Shown here piece by piece: positions 9,801 to 17,435 of a stretch of DNA of 49,819 nt. How positions within the stretch are numbered: the first letter of the stretch is position 1; each line of letters opens with the position of its first letter. The position numbers and the translations under genes were made by a program. The notes under the pieces were generated by a model. That model searched no databases. It was not told the DNA's origin and saw nothing but the letters and a program-made list of their open reading frames with translations. Source of the DNA: Acidobacteriota bacterium (GTDB lineage: Bacteria > Acidobacteriota > Terriglobia > Terriglobales > Acidobacteriaceae); assembly GCA_003225555.1 (NCBI GenBank), contig QIAM01000067.1:1-49819 (forward strand), written 5' to 3'.

Positions 9801-10734
9801 GAATTTTGATCGGACCGCCGAAGTTTGCCCCAAAGTCGTGCTCGATGTCGAACGGGCGCGGATCGCAATTGGGAGTGGAGGGGTCACACGACGTGTTCCA
9901 TGGCTTCGCATTCAGCCATCGATTGCGCGTGTACTCGAACAACGCGCCGTGATACTGCGTCCCGCCGGACTTGCTCACCATCGTGATCTGGCCAGAGGTC
10001 GAAGAGCCATACTCCGGAGCATAGTCCGAAGTGAGCACCTTCACTTCTTGCACCATATCGGGAGACATTTGGAAATCGCCCTGGATCGAAACCATGCCAC
10101 TCTGGCTCATGAAGCCTTCCTGCATGGTCGCGCCATCCAGGAGTGCCTCATCCCCGGATTGAATGCCGCCGTTGATGCGGGCGTTGAAAGCCTCGTTGCT
10201 GCTACCGGTAGTGACGCCGGGCAGTAATACCGCGAAACTGGCTGCGGAACGAGGTTTGCCGGAGACGATCAGAGGGAGGTCTTTGACGGTCTCTGGATCA
10301 ATGCCCCCTTGCACGGTGCCGTTGTCGTAGTTGATCAGGGTGTTTTGGCCTTCCACTGTAATGGTCTCGCTGGCAGCACCCGCTCTCAGGGTGGCATCGG
10401 CGCGACCAGACTGATTCAGAGTTAGCACGATGCCGCTTTGAACGTACTTCTCAAATCCCGTCATCGTGATGCTCAGATCGTAGGTGCCGGGAGTGAGATT
10501 TCGGAAGGTGTATTCGCCCCGATCATTCGAAGTGACCTTTTGCTCAAACTGCTGCGCCTTGTTGGTTAAGGTCAGATGGGCACCCACCACAGCGGCACCG
10601 CTTGTATCGCTGACAGTTCCGCTTAGCGTGGCGTTTCCCATCTGCGCATTCGCTGGAAAATGCAGCGCTAGCAGGAAGATGATCAACAGCGAGGGAACAA
10701 CAAAACCGCCGGAAGCGTTTACCTTCGCGGACAT
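6892..10734 (-). CDS. Oar-type TonB-dependent receptor with carboxypeptidase-regulatory-like domain
   Basis: The product is 1280 aa from ATG 10734, with a GGAGG ribosome-binding site 8 bases upstream. Residues 1-30 form a signal peptide ending PANAQ. Residues about 33-115 form a CarboxypepD_reg-like Ig fold (ATLSGTVSDTSGAAVVGAHL, GEYTFRNLTPGTYDLSI). The plug follows (about 120-260: DLPLIVSGKPRSAASFAVLLPG, LDGATMQEG, EYGSSTSGQI), then a long beta-barrel ending LGARLEF with the terminal phenylalanine expected for outer-membrane assembly. Such receptors import ligands in a TonB/proton-motive-force dependent way in the outer membrane; the Oar-like group is greatly expanded in Acidobacteriota. The substrate is unknown; a GH-D glycosidase starts 230 bases away, divergently. 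It is full length with no frameshift. Confidence 0.9.
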   Translation of the reverse strand: MSAKVNASGGFVVPSLLIIFLLALHFPANAQMGNATLSGTVSDTSGAAVVGAHLTLTNKAQQFEQKVTSNDRGEYTFRNLTPGTYDLSITMTGFEKYVQSGIVLTLNQSGRADATLRAGAASETITVEGQNTLINYDNGTVQGGIDPETVKDLPLIVSGKPRSAASFAVLLPGVTTGSSNEAFNARINGGIQSGDEALLDGATMQEGFMSQSGMVSIQGDFQMSPDMVQEVKVLTSDYAPEYGSSTSGQITMVSKSGGTQYHGALFEYTRNRWLNAKPWNTSCDPSTPNCDPRPFDIEHDFGANFGGPIKIPFLYHGTSKHHSYFYFDWEAFHQAGGSNTPTLSIPSVLERSGNFTDWGLPIYAPGDFAPGSNPGQATGPQSAACASALPAGFGPGQHFPGNIIPAACISPIAAAYLAELPTPTNAQAQNNYTLSRPVPDTLVANSNVYMFRIDHNYGDKDHFYFFWWRQFTGYNTATQLPIAIANELPTRPQNSPIARFNWEHTFSPTLTNHVTVGYLNRNEGYGSVNLAFIGKLPQVPGAAGTNALPGFNFGEGFASMSESTGPPSGNITTRPTWVINDVVNKVYGHHTFTFGGEWRAVQGNVHQHTNQAGTYNFDNSTTGIPSLTSGSSIASYLLGAVGGGSVDRRTVPSWYPRQIVWAFHVNDSWRATPKLTLNFGMRWDYYSASREKYNHFSFFDPVGINQTAGIPGRLAFAGSGSSCGDACYGKDYPERPWKKGFAPRLSFAYAMNQQTVIRAGYGVFFAQAFYPGWNGGMALDGYNLTQNFGTHQDPVTNQADPNFYLDNGVPAPALLPPFISSSYDNGQSSNDSHPLYRPLDANRRPYAQQWNLTIERQLPKNIFLSVAYVANKGTRLPSNLRPLNILNPFDPGIQSLEANTTPLDPSCATANPTGNCSYVPELNAVFTSDSQTLYGVSAPYQGWVEDLTNAGVCDPTVAQALLPFPQYCGHLQGLNEGHGGSIYHSFQLKAEKRYTNSLYMLVSYTNAKLITDAADNTQSAASTWNASQGVISPFETKRNRSLSPDDVPQTLSAAFVYSLPFGRGKPYLSGSHALDYLVGGWEISPIIRYSRGTPMWIRSGTCQVVDQFAQGCLVGRIPGVNPFLQDVNNFNPGKGGCPSDVPNCASLLNPAAFEPAGSFEPNGACPGCTGTFGYTGTGPRIYSALRGPNYKNVDFSITKKTALTERVNLQLRAEFYNAFNNHMFVDDSNFNISGNSGAFATDISAAPLTSGTGQSFSGFGIWSGNVSAPRRIQLGARLEF

Positions 10735-10822
10735 ATGGGATACCTCCGCTTAAGTTTGGTCACGCCAGTAAATCTTCAGATGAGAAAAGAACGCACCCCG
10801 AACCCAAGGGAATCTGCGCTAC

Positions 10823-10852
10823 CTTGTACTGCTCAAGTTGGCTCGAAGTCAA
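10823..10852 (-). promoter_or_regulatory. Possible sigma70 promoter of the module A receptor
   Basis: On the minus strand TTGACT (10852-10847) is followed after 18 bases by TACAAG (10828-10823), about 90 bases upstream of the receptor ATG. The match is 5/6 and 4/6 to the consensus. No LacI-type palindrome of the kind seen in module B is visible here. It is weak evidence, based only on position and hexamers. Confidence 0.3.
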
Positions 10853-10963
10853 GGGAAAAGTATTTCCGCGGCCAGCATCCCTGCCCTACTCCTCCGCTTG
10901 TCAATCACATGGACGCCTGGTATGCCCAGGCCTATAATCCCGCGCAGATCGAAGGCAGGAAAA

Positions 10964-13327
10964 ATGAGCATCAAGTTTGGGAGTTGTAGCGGGCTACTTG
11001 TGATGGCGTGCGGGATTGCTGCCGCGCAGAATCCCCAGATCGCCTCAATCTCAGATCACCAATGGACGATCACGGCAGACGTTATTCAGGGAGCGATAAC
11101 CATCAAAGACAGAACCCTTGGCGTTCTGCTTCAAAACGCGCATTTATACGTAAATTCTCCAAACAGTCGTCACGAACTAAAACAATGGCAGGCGCAAGGG
11201 AGGGATGGGCAGCTGACTATCAGGACCTCTGAACCCGCGACTGGCTGGTCGTTAGAAGTCGGGGAAAATAGTTTAACAATCTCGAGCACGGAATACGACG
11301 CCGAGCTGATCGCAGACGCACCAGCTCCGCCCACCCGCATTCTTGCGCGTTTAATGGATGCCGAAGGAGCACCCGTCGACTGGGTGGGTACAAGCGAAGT
11401 AGCCGGCACGTACGGCGGCACCTTGACACACAACCGGTCGTTTCTGCCAGGGCGGAATCCCGATGTCATGTATTTCACGCTCGGCCAAACCCAAGGCTCC
11501 ATTTTTCACAGCCTGTTTGATCGCGAGACCGACACTGCCATTGACTTCGGGGAAGGAGTGGCCATGAATCGAGACTCGCAGAATCCAGACCTGCTGAAAA
11601 TCAGTCTCCCCGTGAATGGAAGCAGGGTCATTCGGCTGATTCCGAACTATTACACGAACACTCTAGGTGTGCCTTTCTATTCTCACTTTGATGATAAGAA
11701 TTTTCGGGCGGCTCCGATGGTCTGGTCGAGCTGGACCAGCTACTACGAAGATGTTACCGAAACTGACATGACCGTCAACGCTGACTGGATCGCCACGCAT
11801 CTTCTGCCTTATGGCTTTGAATATGTCGAACTTGACGACGGCTACGATCGCACTCCCGAAGGGCATTCCTGGATCGAACACTGGGATCGTAACAAGTTCC
11901 CGCATGGGCCACAGTGGCTGACGAGTTACATCCGTGCGAAAGGGTTGAAAGCCGGAATCTGGTTGGTGCCAAATTCCTATGCGGCCGGGTTACGCATACA
12001 TTCTGGTTGGTATCTCTACGACAAGAAAGGAGCCGTGGTTCGCGATTACAGCACACCCGCGCTTGATTCGAGTAACCCAGAGGCTCTGGAGGTTGTTCAA
12101 CGCGTGTTTCGGACGTTGGACGAGTGGGGCTTCGATTACTACAAGCTCGACGGAGAGCATGCTCTGCCCAAGTACGCGCCGCCGGTGGACACGACGCGTT
12201 TACATGATCCCGAAGTCGACTTCATCGCGAATTATCGATCGAGGCTCGCGATGATACGAAAAACGATCGGACCGGAACGTTTTCTCGAGATTTGCCCGGC
12301 TGGTACGCCACTCAATGCCATTGGCTATGCGAACTCCTATTTCAATGGCGATGACGTGTACAACAACTGGCAAGGAATGTATTCGCTGTTCAGCTCGATT
12401 TTCGCAAACGGTTTCCTAAACCATTTACTGGTTTACGTCATGCCGGGCGAAGGTATAGAGCTGGGCGAACCCATGACCGTGACCGAGGCAACAAGAAAAC
12501 GTAAACAGATCGTGATCGAGATTGAGCGGGATCGAGAGGAACCACTCACGGGCTTCGGTGTCACAGACGCCGAGGCGAGAACATTGGTCAGCCACATAGC
12601 CTTGACCGGGGTTGCGTACCCTTTAGCCAGTGTGACGCCGGAGTTGCCGGACGCACGCGTAAAGATGTTGCAACAATCGCTGCCCACGCTCCCGATCATC
12701 CCGATGGATCTGTTCAGCCGCGGTACCCAGAGCTCCTGGGATAAGTTCAAACACGTTCAGCCGGACTACTATATCCACCATTACCCTGAAATTATTGACC
12801 TCAAGGTCCATGCGGCCGCTGGGACCTACGATGTTGTTGGCCTGACTAACTGGCACGGCGAAGATGCTATGAAAAGCATTGGCTTCGCCGATCAGCTTGG
12901 GTTAAATAGCGAGTCCCAGTATGTCGTGTTCGATTTTTGGAATGAGAAATCACTTGGTACCTTCAGCGATCACGTGGAACTCCCCGTGGCTGCTCACGAC
13001 ACCCGAGTTTTGTTGATCCATCCAGTGACGAATCACCCACAGCTTATCGGTTTGTCCCGGCATATCTCAGGGAGTTACTCACTGCTGTCTCAAAATTGGG
13101 AATCCTCGAGGAAGGTCCTCAAGGGCGTATCGGCGAGCGTACCAGGAGTGCCATATTCGTTGTGGTTTCATGTCTCCGAAGGTTCGAGGCTGATTGGCGT
13201 GAGCGCTTTCAGTGAGGACAAGATAGCTGTGCCTGTCGAGACGAAAACGGAGAGAGATTCTTTGCAGGTCACGTTTCTGGGACCAAAAACCAACGTTACT
13301 TGGGAATTGCACTTCGCCGCAAATTGA
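10964..13327 (+). CDS. Exported clan GH-D glycosidase (alpha-galactosidase / GH27-GH36-like)
   Basis: I start it at ATG 10964 (AGGAAA just upstream), giving 787 aa and a clean signal peptide (SGLLVMACGIAAAQ). The open frame extends back to 10838, but those 42 residues have no signal character. The middle holds a TIM barrel: residues 286-291 YVELDD then W-x-x-x-KFPHG (the clan GH-D pattern of D-D-G-W followed by FP-x-G), residues 391-396 DYYKLD (K-x-D nucleophile signature, D396) and residues 458-464 SYFNGDD (candidate acid/base D463 or D464). A beta domain precedes and another follows. This suggests alpha-galactosidase or related retaining exo-glycosidase activity outside the cytoplasm. Family-level assignment is good; substrate specificity is a guess. 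Confidence 0.72.
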   Translation: MSIKFGSCSGLLVMACGIAAAQNPQIASISDHQWTITADVIQGAITIKDRTLGVLLQNAHLYVNSPNSRHELKQWQAQGRDGQLTIRTSEPATGWSLEVGENSLTISSTEYDAELIADAPAPPTRILARLMDAEGAPVDWVGTSEVAGTYGGTLTHNRSFLPGRNPDVMYFTLGQTQGSIFHSLFDRETDTAIDFGEGVAMNRDSQNPDLLKISLPVNGSRVIRLIPNYYTNTLGVPFYSHFDDKNFRAAPMVWSSWTSYYEDVTETDMTVNADWIATHLLPYGFEYVELDDGYDRTPEGHSWIEHWDRNKFPHGPQWLTSYIRAKGLKAGIWLVPNSYAAGLRIHSGWYLYDKKGAVVRDYSTPALDSSNPEALEVVQRVFRTLDEWGFDYYKLDGEHALPKYAPPVDTTRLHDPEVDFIANYRSRLAMIRKTIGPERFLEICPAGTPLNAIGYANSYFNGDDVYNNWQGMYSLFSSIFANGFLNHLLVYVMPGEGIELGEPMTVTEATRKRKQIVIEIERDREEPLTGFGVTDAEARTLVSHIALTGVAYPLASVTPELPDARVKMLQQSLPTLPIIPMDLFSRGTQSSWDKFKHVQPDYYIHHYPEIIDLKVHAAAGTYDVVGLTNWHGEDAMKSIGFADQLGLNSESQYVVFDFWNEKSLGTFSDHVELPVAAHDTRVLLIHPVTNHPQLIGLSRHISGSYSLLSQNWESSRKVLKGVSASVPGVPYSLWFHVSEGSRLIGVSAFSEDKIAVPVETKTERDSLQVTFLGPKTNVTWELHFAAN

Positions 13328-13427
13328 GTCCGCTGGAGAGTTCGACCACCCGGCGTGCGACTTCTGGCAGGTCGAAATCCTCCGGCAGACTGGCGAGTTT
13401 CGATATGCGATTTCAGCGCCGAACTGA

Positions 13428-14717
13428 CTATTGGAACCTGGGAACTGCGCCATCCAGTTGGCCACGATCAAGGAACCGTCCATTTAGAACAACTGCACGG
13501 ACAAGGTGAAGATTGCGTATATCCTCCAGAGGATTGGCCTCCACTAGGACCAGATCTGCCGTCTTGCCGGGATTGACGCTGCCAAGTTTCCAATCGATGT
13601 GCAGAAATCTTGCCGGATTTATGGTTGCAGTTTGCAGGGCCTGAAGGGGTGAAAGACCCGCCTGAACAAAAAATTCAAGTTCCTTGACCAAGTCAGCGGG
13701 GAATACATACGCGAATCCCAAATCGGTTCCGGCCAATAGCGGCACCCCGGATTTCTGCAGCTCAGGAACCTGAGCCATCCTCCACTCGAAAATCTTGAGC
13801 TGACCCTCATTACTCTTGCCAAAGCCCTTGAGCTGGGCCTCCCAAAACTGCCGAAGACTGGGAGCGGTGTTCTTTATGCGTGGATCGTGATCGGCGGCAT
13901 CTGCGAGCTCATGTACGTGCGCTCGTGCCCAGTATTCAGTAATCGTGGGAACCACGAACGTGCCATTCTGCAGTAACGCGGGAATAAGCTGTAGCTCTCT
14001 ATCCGCGAACGAAAACGGTATTCCTTGTGCGTGTTCCAAGCTCTTCTGTCCTGCGTTAGACGCCTCTATGGCGCTCACCAGGAAGCCTGTTCCGTTCTCA
14101 TTTGTGGGTAAATGACCGGCGAGAGGAAGGCCCAGTTTGCGCGCTGATTCCGCGATGGCGAAATACGTTGGACGATCTACATCCGAGGTCACCTTAATGA
14201 AATCAACCTTCTCTTCCGCCAACTGCATCACCATTTGTCGACCTTCATCCGGGTTTCGTGCCTCCACTCCCCAGAAGTAAGGAGGACCGTTGTGCAGGAT
14301 GGGACCGCACGCAACAATGCGCGGACCTATGCGCTTACCGGCGAGAGCTTCGATGCTCCAGCGATGCAGTGTCGAGTAGCTCGGCGATCCCATATCACGG
14401 ACACCCGTAATGCCTTGGGAAACGAGAACGGGTAACGCTGCTTCAGTGGCGTTCCCGAGATGCACATGCATGTCCCAGAGACCCGGAATCAGAAATTGCC
14501 CATGTGCGTCAATGAGCCGAACCCCATCCGGCGCATGGAGATCTGCGCTGGCGCCCACCCAGGAAATCACATTGCCTGTCACGACGATGGTCCTGTCCGG
14601 TTCGACCGCTCCCCTTATAACGTCAATGATCGCGACGTGAGTAATAGCAAATGAAGTCTGTGCGTTCGTCCTGAGCGAAAGACCGAGCACAATGAGGCAC
14701 CCAAAAAATACCTTCAT
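13428..14717 (-). CDS. Exported metal-dependent amidohydrolase (imidazolonepropionase-like)
   Basis: The frame is open to 14924, but ATG 14717 gives 429 aa with an immediate signal peptide (MKVFFGCLIVLGLSLRTNAQ), so I use it. Metal-binding residues of the amidohydrolase superfamily are all in place: H84 and H86 (DMHVHLG), K175 (DFIKVTS, the carboxylated lysine), H202 (AGHLPTN), H229 (SLEHAQG) and D332 (AGTDLGF). Beta-sandwich strands flank the barrel (VAIIDV at the N terminus, GKTADLVLVEANPLEDI near the C terminus). Such secreted proteins often act as Xaa-Pro or peptide/amide hydrolases; the substrate is not deducible. It converges on the GH-D gene with 100 bases between. Confidence 0.8.
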   Translation of the reverse strand: MKVFFGCLIVLGLSLRTNAQTSFAITHVAIIDVIRGAVEPDRTIVVTGNVISWVGASADLHAPDGVRLIDAHGQFLIPGLWDMHVHLGNATEAALPVLVSQGITGVRDMGSPSYSTLHRWSIEALAGKRIGPRIVACGPILHNGPPYFWGVEARNPDEGRQMVMQLAEEKVDFIKVTSDVDRPTYFAIAESARKLGLPLAGHLPTNENGTGFLVSAIEASNAGQKSLEHAQGIPFSFADRELQLIPALLQNGTFVVPTITEYWARAHVHELADAADHDPRIKNTAPSLRQFWEAQLKGFGKSNEGQLKIFEWRMAQVPELQKSGVPLLAGTDLGFAYVFPADLVKELEFFVQAGLSPLQALQTATINPARFLHIDWKLGSVNPGKTADLVLVEANPLEDIRNLHLVRAVVLNGRFLDRGQLDGAVPRFQ

Positions 14718-14976
14718 CTGCAGCTTGGCACTGACCGCGGCTTCTCGCACCAGGCGAACACGAATCGAGTGTGCAACGCACTTCACAGAGAACGAGGCAA
14801 CGGTGGGCAGGACAACACCAGAATGTTCGCAGAACATGCGCGCCTCCGACTGATCTGGCATTGAATTGTATTTGGCAGCATTAGGCCGCGCCAAATCAAC
14901 GTGGCGATAAATAGCAGTCACCACCCTAGTTGATGCTAATGGGGAGAATCCCGGAGCGTGACGAGTTGGTGGTGGC

Positions 14977-15474
14977 TCATAAACCCAAGGCTTTCACTTG
15001 CTCCTCGGTTTCGTAGCCGAGCCAGTGTGCAACCTCATGCCAGACCACCCGCTTCACTTCGGCGCGCAAATCTCCTGTTGAACACCGCAGAATAGGGCCA
15101 CGAAAAACAAATATCAAGTCGGGGGCATACTTTACCTGGGTGTGCGAGCGTTTCGTCCTGAATGTGCCGCTGTACAATCCCAACAACTCAGTTCCACGGC
15201 GCCATTTCTTTTTCTTCGATATGTCCTCCAATACGTTGGCGGGAGGCTCGTCAATCAGGCACTTCGTAAAACAGCGGCCAGCGACGAACTTCCCGCACTC
15301 CTCAAACAACTTGCGGACCTTCGCGCCGACAGCACGCGTCAGGAAAGGGAGCGCAATCGCTACAAGCTGATCGTCGACAACCCCTACCTCAAATGGCGCG
15401 GCGCAACCATAGGCTTGTAGCATGTTGAGCAACCCTTTACTCACCCTTTCAAGCCAGCGATAATGGGAAACCAC
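14977..15474 (-). CDS. Small zincin-type metallopeptidase family protein
   Basis: The product is 165 aa from a GTG at 15474 with AAGGA 8 bases upstream; ATG 15423 is an alternative. The C-terminal end carries VVWHEVAHWLGYETEEQ, an HExxH zinc motif followed by G and an acidic stretch, as in the PF06262-like zincin family (usually HE-x-A-H-x-x-G-x-x-D/E). The preceding VFRGPILR strand also fits that family. There is no signal peptide, so it is cytoplasmic. Residues 60-110 are cysteine- and lysine-containing and longer than usual. Function in the family is unknown. It is divergent from the CRTAC1 gene at 15509 with only 34 bases between starts. Confidence 0.6.
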   Translation of the reverse strand: MVSHYRWLERVSKGLLNMLQAYGCAAPFEVGVVDDQLVAIALPFLTRAVGAKVRKLFEECGKFVAGRCFTKCLIDEPPANVLEDISKKKKWRRGTELLGLYSGTFRTKRSHTQVKYAPDLIFVFRGPILRCSTGDLRAEVKRVVWHEVAHWLGYETEEQVKALGL

Positions 15475-15508
15475 GTATCAAATCCTTGTCCAGAGGCAAA
15501 CTTCCGTA

Positions 15509-17278
15509 GTGACATTCTCCCGCAGAAGATTTATCGAAGCTTCCCTCGGTTCAGCGCTTGCGGCAACCGCAGCAGGCCGACTTCTGGCGCAAGGCGTATC
15601 GAGCCACACTGCCAAACCAATGGACAGACCTGCGTTGTCAGGGCGTCCCTTTAACGCCCACTTCACAGATGTGGCTGCTGCTGCGGGGCTAAAAGCTCCC
15701 GTCATCTACGGCGGTGTCGACGCCAAGAAATACATCCTCGAATCCACCGGCTGCGGCTGCGCTTTTCTCGACTACGACAACGACGGCTGGATGGACATGT
15801 TCATCCTCTCGGGAACTCGACTGAGTGGCGACCCGCCCGAAGCCACCAACCGTTTCTACAAAAATAACCGCGATGGAACGTTTACCGACGTCACCGAAAA
15901 GGCCGGACTCAAAGCCGTGGGCTGGGCTTCCGGAGTCTGCATTGGCGATTACAACAACGATGGCTTCGAAGATATTTTTTGCACCTACTTCGGACAAAAC
16001 CGTCTGTACCGCAACAACGGAGACGGCACCTTCACCGACGTGACCAAGACCGCCGGACTGCTGAACGAACAGCCCCGCTGGGGTGCGGGTTGTACTTTTC
16101 TCGACTACAACCGCGACGGCCATCTCGATCTCTTCGTGTCCAACTACATTCGTTTCTCGTTCGAACACGCTCCCGTGCCAGGCGAGAACATAAACTGCAA
16201 CTGGAAGGGAATTCCCGTCGAGTGCGGTCCGCGCGGACTGCCCACAGGCCGGCATTCGCTCTACCGCAATAACGGTGATGGAACGTTTACTGAAGTGAGC
16301 CAAACCGCTGGCATTACCGGTTCCACCGAGAGCTATGGCATGACGGTGGTCGCGGCGGATTTCGACGAAGACGGCTGGCCCGATATCTACGTCGCCTGCG
16401 ATTCCACGCCAAGTCTGCTGTTTATCAACAATCACGACGGCACGTTTCGCGAAGAGGCGGTCGTGCGCGGGGTCGCGCTCAGCGACGATGGCGCCGAGCA
16501 GGCTGGCATGGGTCTGGGCGTCGGGGACTATGACCTCGATGGCCATCTCGATCTTTTCAAGACCCACTTTGCCGATGATTCGAACGGTCTTTATCGCAAT
16601 GATGGCAAGGGAAATTTCGACGACGTCACCCGCGCCTCACGCCTCGGAGTCGAAACGCGCTACATCTGCTGGGGCGCGGGCGTCGTCGATCTCGACAACG
16701 ACGGTTACCCCGATCTGTTCATGGTCACGGGCAATGTTTACCCGGAAGTCGAGCGCAAATTGCCGCAATACGCGAACAAAACGCCGCGCGCAGTTTTCCG
16801 CAATTTGGGCAACCGTACATTTGAAGAACTAGGCGCAGAAGCCGGCCCTGGCGTGGCGGAAGCCCATTGCAGCCGCGGTTGTGCCTTCGGAGATTTCGAC
16901 AACGATGGCGATGTGGACATCCTGGTCGTCAATCTGAATGAGGCCCCGTCTCTGCTGCGCAACGACATGAAGGTGAAGCAGAACTGGATCAAGATCAAAC
17001 TCGAAGGAGTAAAGTCAAACCGCAGCGCAATCGGCGCTCGGGTCCTCGTTCGCTACGGGACAAAGATTCAAGCGCAGGCTGTCCTCAGCCAGTCGAGCTT
17101 CTATTCCTGCAACGATCCACGTTTGCACTTTGGTCTGGGAGCAGTAAGCACCGTCGAGATTCAGGTATTCTGGCCCAACGGTTTGCGTGAACAATTCAAG
17201 AGCGTGCCTGCCAATCAACTCGTCACGTTCCGCGAAGGTGTTGGCATCGTAACCAGCAAGGGCTGGGCTAAAACTTAG
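15509..17278 (+). CDS. Tat-exported CRTAC1-like protein (VCBS repeats plus ASPIC/UnbV)
   Basis: The product is 589 aa from GTG 15509. Residues 4-28 contain a twin-arginine signal (SRRRFIEASLGSALAATAAG), so it is exported folded, unlike its paralogues in modules A and C. VCBS/FG-GAP repeats fill residues about 75-460 (DYDNDGWMDMFILSG, DYNNDGFEDIFCTYFG, DFDEDGWPDIYVACDS, DLDNDGYPDLFMVTG, DFDNDGDVDILVVNLN). The C-terminal ASPIC/UnbV domain covers about 495-580 (NWIKIKLEG, IGARVLVRYG, HFGLGAV, VFWPNG). It lies 157 bases upstream of a TonB-dependent receptor on the same strand, but that gene has its own strong promoter. Confidence 0.9.
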   Translation: MTFSRRRFIEASLGSALAATAAGRLLAQGVSSHTAKPMDRPALSGRPFNAHFTDVAAAAGLKAPVIYGGVDAKKYILESTGCGCAFLDYDNDGWMDMFILSGTRLSGDPPEATNRFYKNNRDGTFTDVTEKAGLKAVGWASGVCIGDYNNDGFEDIFCTYFGQNRLYRNNGDGTFTDVTKTAGLLNEQPRWGAGCTFLDYNRDGHLDLFVSNYIRFSFEHAPVPGENINCNWKGIPVECGPRGLPTGRHSLYRNNGDGTFTEVSQTAGITGSTESYGMTVVAADFDEDGWPDIYVACDSTPSLLFINNHDGTFREEAVVRGVALSDDGAEQAGMGLGVGDYDLDGHLDLFKTHFADDSNGLYRNDGKGNFDDVTRASRLGVETRYICWGAGVVDLDNDGYPDLFMVTGNVYPEVERKLPQYANKTPRAVFRNLGNRTFEELGAEAGPGVAEAHCSRGCAFGDFDNDGDVDILVVNLNEAPSLLRNDMKVKQNWIKIKLEGVKSNRSAIGARVLVRYGTKIQAQAVLSQSSFYSCNDPRLHFGLGAVSTVEIQVFWPNGLREQFKSVPANQLVTFREGVGIVTSKGWAKT

Positions 17279-17338
17279 CGAGTGATTGCAAGGCATTACT
17301 CCCAAACTTCCTCGCGGTACATCCATCCTGAAAAGTTC

Positions 17339-17368
17339 TTGACAGTGAATCTCCCTAGTAAGTATACA
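17339..17368 (+). promoter_or_regulatory. Sigma70-type promoter of the module B receptor
   Basis: TTGACA at 17339-17344 is followed after 18 bases by TATACA at 17363-17368. Transcription would start near 17375, about 60 bases upstream of the receptor ATG at 17436. The palindrome at 17381-17394 sits just downstream, where a bound repressor would block initiation or clearance. The same arrangement occurs before the GH127 gene. Confidence 0.65.
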
Positions 17369-17380
17369 TTATGCCGTCGC

Positions 17381-17394
17381 AGTAAACGTTTTCT
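17381..17394. promoter_or_regulatory. LacI-family type operator (AGTAAACGTTTTCT)
   Basis: This 14-base imperfect palindrome has the central AAACGTTT core typical of LacI/GalR-family operators. It matches 12 of 14 bases of the perfect palindrome before the GH127 gene (24264-24277) and occupies the same position, about +6 to +19 relative to the predicted start site. Repression of the receptor in the absence of a sugar-like inducer is inferred. Confidence 0.6.
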
Positions 17395-17435
17395 CGCAGC
17401 GCTTTCATTGTCGGAGCGCCAGCTTGGAGTATCCA

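Noticed and set aside
15689..16567. 292-codon minus-strand frame over the module B CRTAC1 gene
   Set aside because: Same antisense effect of VCBS repeats as in module C.
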